Source of the DNA: Manis javanica
Lineage: Eukaryota > Chordata > Mammalia > Pholidota > Manidae
Direction of reading: 5' to 3'
Assembly (NCBI RefSeq): GCF_040802235.1
Contig: NC_133156.1
Coordinates: 24,571,343-24,635,342 of the forward strand
DNA: 64,000 nucleotides
The translations under genes were made by a program, and so were the position numbers. This document shows positions 1-10,948 of this stretch, one piece after another. Every line of letters starts with the position of its first letter. Position 1 is the first letter of the stretch. The notes under the pieces were generated by a model. It made no database searches. It was not told the origin of the DNA and saw only the letters and a program-made list of their open reading frames with translations.

Positions 1-1697
1 TCCCTGGGATGAATCCCACTTGGTCATGGTGTATGATCCTTTTGATGTATTTTTTAATTCGGTTTTCTAATATTTTGTTGAGTATTTTTGCATCTACATT
101 CATCAGGGATATTGGTCTGTAATTTTCTTTTTGGTGGGGTATTTGCCTGGTTTTGGTATTAGGTTGATATTGGCTTCACAGAATGAGTTTGTGAGTATTC
201 CCTCCTCTTCTATTTTTTGGAAAACTTTAAGGAGAATGGCTATTATGTTTTCTCTGTATGTCTGATAAAATTTTGAGGTAAATCCATCTGGCCCGGGGTT
301 TTGTTTTTTGGTAGTTTTTTGATTACTGATTCAATTTCATTGCTGGTAATTGGTCTCTTTAGATTTTCTGTTTCTTTCTGGGTCAGTCTTGGAAGGTTGT
401 ATTTTTCTAGGAAGTTGTCCATTTCTCCTAGGTTTCCCAGCGTGTTAGCATATAGGTTTTCATAGTACTCTCTAATAATTCTTTGTATTTCTGTGGGGTC
501 CTTCATGATTTTTCCTTTCTCATTTCTGATTCTGTTGATGTGTGTTGACTCTCTTTTCCTCTTAATAAGTCTGGCTAGAGGCTTATCTATTTTGTTTATT
601 TCTCGAAGAACCAGCTCTTGGTTTCATTGATTTTTGCTATTGTTTTATTCTTCTCAATTTTATTTATTTCTTCTCTGATCTTTATTATGTCCCTCATTCT
701 GCTGACCTTAGGCCTCATTTGTTCTTTTAAAATTTCGATAATTGTGACATTAGACCATTCATTTGGGATTGTTCTTCCTTCTTTAAAAATGCCTGGATTG
801 CTATATACTTTCCTCTTAAGACTGCTTTTGCTGTATCCCATAGTAGTTGGGACTTTGTGTTGTTGTTGTCATTTGTTTCTATATATTGCTTGACCTCCAT
901 TTTAATTTGGTCATTGATCCATTGCTTATTTAGGAGCATGTTATTAAGCCTCCTTGTGTTTGTGAGCCTTTTGCTTTCTTTGTGCAATTTATTTCTAGTT
1001 TTATGCCTTTGTTGTCTGAAAAGTTGGTTGGTAGGATTTCAATCTTTTGGAATTTACTGAGGCTCTTTTTGTGGCGTAGCATGTGGTCTATTCTGGGGAA
1101 TGTTCCATGTGCACTTGAGAATAATGTGTATCCTGTTGCTTTTGGATGTAGAGTTTTGTAGATTTCTATTAGGTCCATCTGTTCTGGTGTGTTGTTCAGT
1201 GCCTCTGTGTCCTTACTTATTTTCTGTCTGGTGGATCTGTCCTTTGGAGTGAGTGGTGCGTTGAAGTTGCCTAGAACGAAATCATTGCATACTATTTCCT
1301 CATTTCATTCTGTTAGTGTTTTTTTCACATATGTTGGTGCTCCTGTATTGGGTGAATATATATTTATAATTGTTATATCCTCTTGATGTACTGAGCCCTT
1401 TATCATTATGTAATGTCCTTCTTTATCTTTTGTTACTTTCTTTATTTTGAAGTCTATTTTGTCTGATACTAGTATTGTAACACCTGCTTTTTTCTCTCTG
1501 TTGTTTGCATGAAATATCTTTTTCCATCCCTTGACTTTAAGTCTGTGCATGTTTTTGGGTTTGAGGTGAGTCTCTTGTAAGCAACACATGGATGGGTCTT
1601 GCTTTTTTATCCATTCTATTACTCTGTGTCTTTTGATTTATGCATTCAGTCCATTTACATTTAGGGTGATTATTGAAAGGTATGTACTTATTGCCAT
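1..1697 (-). pseudogene. L1 ORF2p remnant (endonuclease and N-terminal RT), copy A
   Basis: The ATG at 1697 opens the MAISTYL-type start of L1 ORF2p, which encodes an APE-like endonuclease followed by reverse transcriptase for target-primed reverse transcription. Visible pieces are the endonuclease (about 930-1697, with a CCLQETHLKPK motif containing the catalytic Glu) and the RT N-terminal segment (about 243-506, [10 protein letters not shown] motif). Reading frame is lost several times, so the protein is not made. The piece runs off the left edge before the RT catalytic motif. Confidence 0.9.
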
Positions 1698-1893
1698 TGG
1701 AGGCTTTAAGTTTGTGGTTACCAAAGGTTCAAGGTTAGCTTCTTTACTATCTTACTGTCTAACTTAACTCGCTTATTGAGCTATTATAAACATGGTCTAA
1801 TGATTCTTTATTTCTCTCCCTTCTTATTCCTTCTCCTCCCTTCTTCATATGTTGGGTTTTCTGTTCTGTGATCTTTTTAGGAGTGCTCCCATC

Positions 1894-2751
1894 TTGAGCA
1901 CTCCCTGTAAGATGCCCTGTAGAGTTGCTTTGTGGGAGGCAAATACCCTCAACTTTTGCATGTCTGGGAATTGTTTAATCCCTCCTTCATATTTAAATGA
2001 TAATCGTGCTGGATACAGTAGTCTTGTTTCGAGGCCCTTCTGTTTCATTGCATTAAGTATATCATGCCATTCTCTTCTGGCCTGTAGGGTTTCTGTTGAG
2101 AAGTCTGATGATGGCCTGATGGGTTTTCCTTTGTAGGTGACCTTTGTTTTTCTCTCTGGCTGCTTTTAATACTTTGTCCTTGTCTTTGATCTTTGCCATT
2201 TTAATTATTATGTGTCTTTGTGTTGCCCTCCTTGGCTCCCTTGTCATGGGAGTTCTGTGAACCTCTGTGGTCTGAGAGGTTATTTCCTCCCCTAGTTTGG
2301 GGAAGTTTTCAGCAGTTATTTCTTCAAAGACAGTTTCTATCCCTTTTTCTCTCTCTTCTTCTTCTGGTACCCCTGTAATGTGGTATTGTTCTGTTTCAAT
2401 TGGTCACTCAGTTCTCTTAGAATTCTTTCATTCCTGGAGATCCTTTTATCTCTCTCTGCATCAGCCTCTCTGCGTTCCTGTTCTCTGTTTTCTAGTCCAT
2501 TAATGGTCTCTTGCATCTCATCCATTCTGTTTTGAAGTCCTTCCAGAGCTTGTTGTTTCTGTATTTTCACTCCTTGGTTCTTGCATATTTCTCTGCAAGT
2601 CCATCAGCATGGTTATGACTTTTGTTTTGAATTCTTTTTCAGGAAGACTGGTTAAATCAATATCCCCAGGTTCCTTCTCAGGGGAAGATGTAGTAGATGT
2701 CGAAGCTATCTGGGTTAGTCTTGTCTGGATCAAATTTTTTTGCCTTTTCAT
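1894..2751 (-). pseudogene. L1 ORF1p remnant, copy A
   Basis: L1 ORF1p is the RNA-binding trimeric chaperone of L1 particles. The ATG at 2751 starts an N-terminal piece (2518-2751). A coiled-coil piece (2337-2570, MDEMQETINGLENREQERRE) and the C-terminal domain (1845-2247, with FKYEGGIKQFPD) follow in other frames. The normal stop after the LQGILQG C-terminus appears lost in this copy, because the frame runs on to about 1845. Frameshifts separate the three pieces, so no complete ORF1p is encoded. Confidence 0.88.
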
Positions 2752-3566
2752 GTTGTTAGGTGTAATGTTGAGCTAGTGACTTTCTGTCAGCTGGCAGAGC
2801 CAAGGCTTTCCACTTGATCCTGGCCTTTCTTTACTGGGACAACTGCGACCCCTAGTGGCTTGTGTTGGGCAATTGCATATAGACTGGGTCTCTGTATCTT
2901 GCCCGGGCGGTATGGGGGAAGCTCCCTTATTGTGGGCATGGCCAGCCTCAGGCCACTGCTCTGCTATGGCGGTTCCCCGGAGGGGTAGTGGATGGGGGCT
3001 GTTTGGCTGTTTACCTCCGTGAGGGTTTCAGAGCTGTTGCCCAGGGGATTAGTGCACCTGGATTTCCCTGGAATTTCCAGCTGCTGGACTGTGACCTGGG
3101 ATGCTTCCGTCCAGTTGTGGGGTCCCTGTTCCTTTAAGACTTTCAAAAAGCACTTGCTTTTCTTTGTCACAGGGGTGCTAGCTTCAGGACCTACTCAAAG
3201 GTCTTGCTGTGCTGTTTCCCTAGTTTCCAGCACTTCACGTATGCACTGTGTCTGCGCTCTGGTGCGGATGGCTAGGGCTGGGTGTTTAGCAGTCCTGGGC
3301 TCCCTCTCCCTCCCTGCTCTGACTCCTCTCATCCCACCGGGAGCTGGGGTGAGAGGTGCTCAGGTCCCACCGGGCCAGGGCTTGTATCTTACCCCCTTCG
3401 TGAGGCTCTGGGTTCTCGCAGGTCTGGATGTAGTCTGGCTATTGTCCTGTGTCTTCTGGTCTTTCTTTTAGGATTATTTGTATGTGTTGTATTTTCCAGA
3501 ATATATATGTTTTTGGGAGGAGATTCCCACTGTCCTACTCATGCCACCATCTTGGCTCCACCTCCT
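2752..3566 (-). promoter_or_regulatory. L1 5' UTR / internal promoter region, copy A
   Basis: GC-richer stretch upstream of ORF1 in the minus-strand L1, alignable by eye to 20600-21397 and partly to 39888-40702. In L1 elements this region carries the internal RNA polymerase II promoter. No monomer tandem repeat of the kind at 62.9-63.4 kb is seen here. Confidence 0.75.
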
Positions 3567-3912
3567 CTATTCGATTATTTTTATTTGCTTTTTTCTTTCT
3601 CTATTATTGGATTATAGGGAGTTTTGTGTTCAGCTCTCCATACTCATTGCCAAGACAGATCGTGGAACATGATCTACATTCAATATGTACTTATCAAATC
3701 AATAAAAACTGTTCCCAATGAAACAGTAGCATACATTCTGCTTGAGCAACAAGCCAAAAGTAGGAAAGGAAATCCCACTGAGAAATGGCACCAGAGATGT
3801 TCTCAATAGGACCAGACCTCAACATACATTGGATTTATTTTCTTGACTCTAAAATATAAATGTTAGTATTTATGCTACATTATTAATGCTTCATTGTGTG
3901 AAAATTTGTCAT
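3567..3912. other. Spacer between L1 copy A and the OR pseudogene
   Basis: AT-rich sequence directly 5' of the first OR coding exon. Nothing recognisable beyond the splice acceptor that follows. Confidence 0.5.
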
Positions 3913-3934
3913 TTATATTTCTGTATCTTGGTAG
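3913..3934 (+). promoter_or_regulatory. Probable 3' splice site before OR coding exon 1
   Basis: A pyrimidine-rich stretch ends in AG at 3933-3934, 13 bases before the ATG at 3948. OR genes usually have an intronless coding exon with an acceptor just upstream. The second OR copy has an equivalent acceptor (AG at 9985-9986) in the same relative place. Confidence 0.5.
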
Positions 3935-3947
3935 GCACCTCCCACAC

Positions 3948-4914
3948 ATGGACCAAAGGAACCTTACAGAATTTTCAGTTTCTTCTTCTGGGATTTTCAA
4001 GTGAACCAGAACTGCAGCCCCTCCTATTTGGGTTTTTCCTCGCCATGTACCTGATCACTGTGTTTGGGAACCTGCTCCTCATCCTGGCTGTCAGCTCAGA
4101 CTCCCACCTGCACACACTCATGTACTTCTTCCTCTCCAACCTGTCCTTTGTGGACATGTGCTTCACCTCCACCACCATCCCCAAGATGCTGCTGAGCATC
4201 CAGACGCAGAGCAAAGTTATAACATATGCAGGCTGCATCAGCCAAATGCATTTTTTCCTCCTCTTTGCAGTACTGGACAACCACATCCTCACTGTGATGG
4301 CCTATGACTGTTTTTTGGCCATCTGTCACTCCCTGCACTGCACAGTCAACATGAACCAACAGCAGTGTGGCCTGCTGGTCCTGGTGTCCTGGATCATGGG
4401 TGTCCTGCATTCCTTGTTACAATGCTTAATGGTGTTGAGACTGTCCTTTTGTACTGACTTGGAAATCCCCCACTTCTTTTGTGAAATCAAACAGGTGGTC
4501 CAGCTTGCCTGTTCTGACACCTTCCTTAATTACACAGTAATGTACCTTGGAGCTGGGCTCTTTGGTGGTTGTCCTCTTGGTGGGATTCTTTACTCTTACT
4601 CTAAGATAATTTCCTCCATCTGTGGAACCTCATCAGCTCAGGGGAAGTATAAGGCATTTTCCACCTGTGCATCTCAACTTTCTGTTGTTTCCTTATTTTA
4701 TTGTACAAGCCTAGGTGTGTCCCTTAGCTCTGCTGCTACCCAGAGCTCACACTCAAGTGCAACAGCCTCATTGATGTACACTGTGGTCACACCCATGCTG
4801 AACCCCTTCATCTACAGTCTGAGAAACAAGGACATAAAGAGGACTTTGAAAAGACTCTTTGGGAAGGAAACTATAAAAGGGCTAATTGTTCTTGGACTGA
4901 AGAAATGCATCTGA
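3948..4914 (+). pseudogene. Olfactory receptor, family 7-like, probable pseudogene
   Basis: Seven-transmembrane class A GPCR of the class II OR group. The text is typical of the OR7 family: [20 protein letters not shown] in TM2, [10 protein letters not shown] at TM6, and [13 protein letters not shown] in TM7. The expected start at 3948 (M-D-Q-R-N) is out of frame with the receptor body: two bases are missing near 3978 and the ATG frame stops at 4002. The body stays open from 3886 through 4914, but only with an unrelated upstream N-terminus. The TM3 DRY motif reads D-C-F (about 4306-4314), so the Arg that couples to G protein is gone, and the PMYFFL proline is Leu. Known biology: such a receptor would sit in olfactory cilia and signal through G-olf. 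Inference: this copy is dead or nonfunctional despite its long open frame. Confidence 0.88.
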
Positions 4915-7734
4915 TAGCAGGACTCAACTCTGAGAGCCAGAAATTATGATTGTTTTATCAAATTGTGAAGTAAATTGCTCCTCATATTTATTTCCTGGAA
5001 TTTCAGTTTCTTTGATTTCAACTTTTATGTACTATTTAAGTAACCTATTGTATTACCCTGTCTGCTGTCTCTGATAATAGAATACCTTTCATTTGTCATT
5101 TTCCTATTTTCTCAAATTTGTTTCCAACTTATAAAATATTAGAATATTCCCATTTATCTCATGAAAGTGGAGTAATTTTGAGAATAGTTTCTTCTGGGGT
5201 GAAATGTGTCATACTAATTTTTTCTATTTTATTAAAAGAATACTCTTGAGTTGTACCACTCCTATGTCTATACTTTGCAATCATTTTATATAATTTCATG
5301 GCAGAGAAAAATATGAGATGCAGTGTATGACTTTTGAATCCATTATATGTCACTACCTTAAATGCTCTTTCTAAATATATACACTTTAATATATAGTGTG
5401 TTTTATGATAGGTTATTGGATTTTATTCCCCTCACTACAACTCTATTCTCTTATTCAACTTGGTGTCCACAGCCCACCTTAGTCACTGGCAGATCTGATA
5501 ATCAAATACATGTCTCCAATTGTTGTCTACATGGAAACACACATTTCAGTAAGAGTCTGACATTCTATGGTTAGTACAACATGATTAGGGTCAGAGATTA
5601 CCTTAATTATGAGTAAGTAAAATTTTAGTCACACATTTATTACTATGCAAAACTGTTGTGGACATCTATACATCGATGTTTGTAAGGTTGTTTTCTGTGT
5701 GTGAGGGGCTTTGTAATTGGTGTGAAGGATTGTTTGGCATAATCACGCTTTTGTCTCATTATCTTCATGCTTTTTCTTGAAAATGTATAATTCTCCTGAC
5801 AAATATGACTCCTTCCATTGCTCTAAGTGAAATACCTCTTCTTATTCCACACTTTAACATAACCCAGAAGAGCCAGTGGATGAACAATTCAGTGTCACCT
5901 ATTATATATGTCCTTGAGATGGATATAGATAGACCTTTATTCATGAAAAATAGATGACTCCCTAGAAAGCCTGAATTCCTGTCCAGGCATGGAATTCACA
6001 ACTTTGGCACAAAGTGCACATCCTTCCTTCTGACAACACCTAATTACCTACAAGAGAACCTCAGGGAGTCACTTATGAATACAATTACATGAAATAAACT
6101 TTAATGACACAGTAATCAGGAATGCTATTGTCAAATTTCAGGAGAAACGCAGCATCCCTGCAGCCATGGCCAAATATCCTCAGTGGGAAAAATCATGTGT
6201 GCTTGAGAACCACTGTCCCAGACTTCAAGAACTGGAAACATTCGGACAGATTCCAATAGTGTCTCTACCTGTTACTGGGTGTAAAAGTGAACACAAAATG
6301 AAATCCCTCTGAGCCCTGTTCCTGTATATAGAATGGGGTACATACTCATAACACCTCATGCATGGGAATTTTCTAAAGGTTAAATCAGTCCATCCCTATG
6401 ATGTGCTAAGATAGGCTATAGTACATAGAAAGATCTAAATATTACCATTAGAACCATTAACATTTCATTATGACGGACTGAAAGACAGCTCTTAACTTGT
6501 AATAGAACTATGAAACTCCTAATTTTTTTGGCAAAAGTGTCAGGAAACCAAGGAGGGTAGTGCTCCATGTTTTATATTAAGCTAACAAAGTGTCCCTCTT
6601 TTGAAGAGGGGAATAATAATTCCCTGGACCTGTCAGGGGCTGTGTGCCCACCATTGTCAGGGCTCAGAAGATCCAAAGGACCTAGTCCAGATGGAATCCT
6701 CAGTCTTTGACTTTGAGAAAACCCTAACTCAGGCTTGGAAATAAGGTACTGGAGGATATGAGCCCTGGAGGCAGAAGAGTTCATGGAGAAGGAGTAAGAA
6801 AAGTTGAATTCTGGTGGATTACAATGTGGTCTCTGTGGAACAGCAGGAAAACTTTCTTTTCTGTCCAGATCCATGACCCACAAGGGAATCATGCACTTAA
6901 GTTGGGAGTGACAACAGAAAACCATGTAATGAGGAGATATAATCAGCTACAAACATCTCCCCTGCTGCAGTCCCTCAGCATGCGCAACCCTGAATTCAAC
7001 AGCTTGTGTTTATTTCCTTGGATGCCTAAGTCTGGTTTGAGGGCCAATGCTTACTCCTGCTGGCTTTCTATTGGGGACTGAGCTCCAGTCTCCATAACCA
7101 ACCATCCAGGAATGTGGACTTCCTCGCAGACACCTTCCACTCAAGAGTTCTTATCCAGGTGAGTCTGAGAATCCAGCAGATACTACAGGAAAAGGGTCAG
7201 AGCGAATGGAGCTGAGAACTTTTATTTGAGGTCACATTAGAGCCAATCCTGCCTAACTCAGATACCAGATATCACTATGGTTGTTTGCTGACTTGATTCA
7301 TATGTCTGTATATTTATTTATGATGCTAAATAGGGAAGAAAATTTTGTTACCATTAATACAAGGTCAGACTTGCTAATTAAATGGTGTTAATGGAAATCC
7401 AATAACGAGAGGCATAATGCTCTTCCAGTGAAAGTATGACATACCTCTAAATTCTTATTCTTTAACCAGAAGAAATAGGGAATTCTCTTTGGAATGATAT
7501 ATGGTGAAGTGAGTGCATTTATTTTTATTTTTAAGATGGGGCATATTTGACAGCTTCTATATTGATGGGAAATATACAGACCTAAGAATGCTGGCAATTA
7601 CATCCTTGCATCAGCAGGAGTGGGACAGACATGTCACAGTACACTTCCATACTCTACGTTGGGCTGCACATTAAAAAAGGAGTTAATATGTGCAAAGGGG
7701 AATGCTAATAAGCCTTCCAATTATTTCACTACCT
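4915..7734. other. Intergenic sequence after OR pseudogene 1
   Basis: Up to about 6140 this is the 3' flank shared with the second OR copy. From 6150 to 7734 I recognise no gene or repeat family. The longest open frames (117 codons on minus at 6572-6925, 107 on plus at 6758-7081) overlap each other and show no known motif. Confidence 0.45.
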
Positions 7735-7737
7735 GTG

Positions 7738-7845
7738 TGGCTATATATATGGGTGTGTATACATATATATGCATATACATATATAATCATTTATATATAT
7801 GCTTATACACCTATGTATATATGCCTATATATTTATAAGTATTAT
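7738..7845. repeat. TA/TATG-rich low-complexity tract
   Basis: About 110 bases of imperfect alternating TA, TATG and CATA units. A shorter pure TA run lies at 8025-8040. It produces spurious Tyr/Ile-rich open frames. Confidence 0.85.
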
Positions 7846-8384
7846 ACATATGCACATAAGTACAAATTCATTTTTTATTGACTTTCTCTGTCAAAGTTGT
7901 CTATGAGGAACTTTGCTTGGATTAAGGTGTTTTTATTCCTTTGTCTCTCTGATCACATTTTTTAAAAGAATTAATTGTTTTTTTTACTTTGGAAAATAAC
8001 AGTTTAGCATTAATTTCTTCTATGTATATATATATATACATTTGTGGGATTGCATGAGACTTCATAAATTTTGTGTGGTCAAGTCTATCACTCAGTCATA
8101 CAGTATTTATCTAATGTTTGTTTTATTTTTTATTTCTGCTACTAAAGGAATGAATGGTCACTTTAATACTCCAATTGCAAATCCTTGCTTTAGTAAAATG
8201 GGTAGTGACTGTTTCTCCTGAATGCTGAGTTGTAATAAATCACCCTTTATACATAGTTCCAACTTTTTATTTAATCTCTGTTTCTGCCTATTGTTTCTAC
8301 TGGCATTTCATGATTAAATGTATTTCTAAAAGTTGCATCCTCTTTGGCCATTATTGGGAAGGAATTCTTTACCAGAGGGTATTA
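7846..8384. other. Unassigned AT-rich sequence
   Basis: No gene or identifiable repeat apart from the short TA run near 8030. Confidence 0.4.
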
Positions 8385-8785
8385 TGCTAAGTGATAGAGA
8401 AAGAAAAAGAAAAATACTGTATGATTTCACTTATATGTGGAGTTTAAAACAAAAACAAGTGAATAAATTAAATAGACTGATAAATACAGAAAATGGACTG
8501 GTGGTTGCCACAGGGGAAGTTGGGAGGATGTGAAAAATGGATGAAAAGAATAAAGAGGTACAAACTTACAGCTGTAAGTAAGTCACAGAGATGGAAGTAC
8601 AGCAGAGGAAACAGAGTCACTAATGCAATGACTATGGCAAGAGATGATATCTAAACTTATTGTGGTGAGCATTTAGTAATGTGTATAATGGTCATATTAC
8701 TATGCGGTACATCTGAACATCATAATCTGTACATAATATTGTACATCAACTAAGTTTCAATTAAAAATTAAAGAAAATAAAGATC
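8385..8785 (+). mobile_element. Old L1 3' fragment, plus strand
   Basis: Begins in the last codons of ORF2 (GGGTATTATGCTAAGTGA, then the 'tgatttcacttatatgtgga' landmark common to L1 3' ends). It continues through a 3' UTR of the mammalian-wide L1 type and ends in an A-rich stretch near 8760-8785. It is 5'-truncated, as most L1 insertions are. Confidence 0.75.
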
Positions 8786-9964
8786 ACACCTCCTTAAAAA
8801 ATTATGACTTAAATATTTAAAAATAAATTACAAATTCCTCTATTTTAACAAAATTGTTTCAAAAATTACATGGGCATAAAAATAACCATGTCATTGCAGG
8901 TATTCTTTTCATGCACCAACAAACCTTTACAATGACCCAAAGTATTTTTAACCCCCTTGGTATTTATACCACTTGAGACTCTTGTAGAGAAACCAGAATA
9001 TATGAAAGACACAAAATGATTTGTAAGCCTGCCTTTGCTGTCTCATTCTAGAGAGGAAACCAAATCTTGATAATGACTTTCAAATATGATAAAGCGACAA
9101 ATATTTCCAATTAAAAATAATGAAATATAATCATTGAAGATCTATTTCCTTTTGTGAATTGTTAGTTTATTCCCTTTACTCATTTTTCTTTTGGAATATT
9201 TAATCTATAAAGTGCTTTACCTTAATGATTTCACTCTATCTGCCTTTGGAATAAAGGTATTTTTAAATTATATTTTAAGGGTATCAAGGGTTATTACAGC
9301 AGTTGGAATTTTGCCAAACCAGGGAAACTTTTCTATCTCTCAAGGACCTTCTAAGCTGATTAGATCTTTTTCTCCTAATTTCCACTTTATTTCTATCTCT
9401 TTCTCTCTCTCATCAATGATTTTTTTTTACTTTAAATAAATGAAATACACAGGGCACAAAATGGCCACAGCAAAATGTTTATTGATCCATGGGAGGCTTA
9501 CCAACTGCAACTTCTTTTCACCATTTCTACATTCTTTAAGGGAAAGGTAATCTGAGATGACCAGCTTGAGTGTAATCAGGGTGGTTATGGGTGGGAAAGA
9601 CATGTTGTCATATGACAGTTTATATAATATTTTTATTTGCATATTGTCTTTCATCATCACTGTATTTTAGGGACATGTTTTGTTGGTACCCTGTACTCAG
9701 TGCCTTTGTGTTCTTGGAACATGGTCAGCACTCAATATATATACCTGAAAGCATGAAAGAATTTCTCCTTGAAACTGTAGGCTTCATGACATCTTGAGGA
9801 AAATGCTTCAAATGGGACAAAAATTAATAATCAGAGATGAAATTGGGTATCGCCTCCAGGAGAACTTATCTATACACAAAATATTAAACTTAATTTCTTG
9901 GCAGCAAAACCAATTGTAGCATTTAAACTATGTGAGTAATGCCTATCTGTGTAAAAACAAGTCA
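8786..9964. other. Intergenic sequence before OR pseudogene 2
   Basis: AT-rich. No gene or confident repeat seen. Open frames here (for example 9191-9439 plus and 9427-9660 minus) lack any recognised motif. Confidence 0.4.
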
Positions 9965-9986
9965 TGTTATTTAACTTTCCTGGTAG
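9965..9986 (+). promoter_or_regulatory. Probable 3' splice site before OR coding exon 2
   Basis: Pyrimidine-rich tract ending in AG at 9985-9986, 13 bases before the ATG at 10000. The arrangement matches that upstream of the first OR copy. Confidence 0.5.
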
Positions 9987-9999
9987 TCACCTTGGCTGC

Positions 10000-10948
10000 A
10001 TGGAACGAGGCAATGATACAAAAATTTCAGAATTCCTCATCCTGGGATTTTCAGAGGAACTGTAATGGCAGCCCCTCCTACTTGGGGTTTTCCTCTCCAT
10101 GTACCTGATCACTGTGTTTGGGAACCTGCTCCTCATCCTGGCTGTCAGCTCAGACTCCCACCTGCACACACCCATGTACTTCTTCCTCTCCAACCTGTCC
10201 TTTGTGGACATCTGCTTCACCTCCACCACCATCCCCAAGATGCTGCTCAGCATCCAGACCCAGAGCAGTGTCATTACCTATGCAGGATGCATCAGCCAGA
10301 TGTACTTTTTCATACTCTTTGCAGGACTGGACATCTTTCTCCTAACCATGATGGCCTATGACCGGTATGTGGCTATTTGTCACCCTCTGCACTACATGGT
10401 CATCATAAACCCCCAGCTTTGTGGTATCCTCGTCCTGGTGTCTTGGATCACAAATATACTGTACTCCTTGTTACACAGCTTAGTGATCTTGAGACTGTCC
10501 TTCAACAGAGTGGAAATCCCCCACTTTTTCTGTGAACTCAATCAGATGGTCAAAATCTCCTGTTATGATACCTTTCTTAGTAACTTGTTGATATATTTTG
10601 GAACTAGGCTGCTGGGTGGTGGTACCCTGGCTGGAATCTTTTACTCATACTGTAAGATAGTTTCCTCCATATGTGGAATGTCATCAGCTCAGGGGAAGTT
10701 TAAAGCATTTTCCACATGTGCCTCTCACCTCTTAGCTGTCTCCTTATTTTATTGTACAAGCATAAGTGTGTACCTCAGCTCTGCTGCTATCCCCAGCTCA
10801 CACTCAAGTGCAGCAGCCTGTGATGTACACCGTGGTCACACCCATGCTGAAACCCTTCATCTACAGTCTGAGGAACAAAGACATTAAGGGGGCTCTGAAA
10901 AGATTCATTGGGGTGGAAACAATAAAAGGATTGATTGTCCAAGGGTGA
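10000..10948 (+). pseudogene. Olfactory receptor, family 7-like, pseudogene
   Basis: The ATG at 10000 opens a normal OR7 N-terminus (M-E-R-G-N-D-T, with an Asn glycosylation site), but codon 22 is TAA (10063-10065). After it the same frame runs open through TM1-TM6 with an intact [10 protein letters not shown] motif at TM3. It then shifts frame near 10816, where two bases appear missing before the [10 protein letters not shown] stretch. The TM7 end continues in the other frame to a stop at 10948. The TM7 NPxxY-type motif reads K-P-F-I-Y instead of N-P-F-I-Y. The lesions differ from those in the copy at 3948-4914, so the two decayed independently after duplication. Not translatable into a full receptor. 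Confidence 0.95.

Larger units (their letters stand above)
1..3566 (-). mobile_element. LINE-1 copy A, 5' end present, 3' end outside window
   Basis: Non-LTR retrotransposon read on the minus strand: 5' UTR (about 2752-3566), ORF1 region (about 1890-2751), then ORF2 endonuclease and the beginning of reverse transcriptase down to base 1. The 5' end has the usual L1 start with an AAGATGG-type box near 3545-3555 in reverse complement. The body is close to copy B at 15.4-21.4 kb, and ORF1 begins with the same MKRQKN-type N-terminus. All coding parts carry frameshifts or stops, so this copy cannot move by itself. The remaining RT and the 3' UTR lie left of the window. Confidence 0.95.
3900..6140 (+). 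repeat. Tandem duplication unit 1 (OR exon plus 3' flank)
   Basis: The OR exon and about 1.2 kb after it align by eye with 9955-12130. Shared landmarks in order are the end of the OR exon, a segment around a TTGGATTTTATTC motif (about 5415 and 11468), and an ATAAACTT motif (about 6104 and 12089). The copies are clearly diverged, with many indels, so the duplication is old. Confidence 0.7.

Noticed and set aside
3886-4914. Intact 342-aa olfactory receptor gene
   Set aside because: The ATG at 3886 lies upstream of a likely splice acceptor and gives an unrelated N-terminus. The homologous start at 3948 is out of frame, and the DRY motif is lost.
6572-7081. Possible unknown gene with overlapping 107- and 117-codon frames
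   Set aside because: Opposite-strand frames in the same stretch, no motif, no splice or promoter signals, and ordinary length for chance frames in this composition.
7620-7881. Tyr/Ile-rich small proteins of 63-72 codons
   Set aside because: Translation of a TA-rich low-complexity tract.
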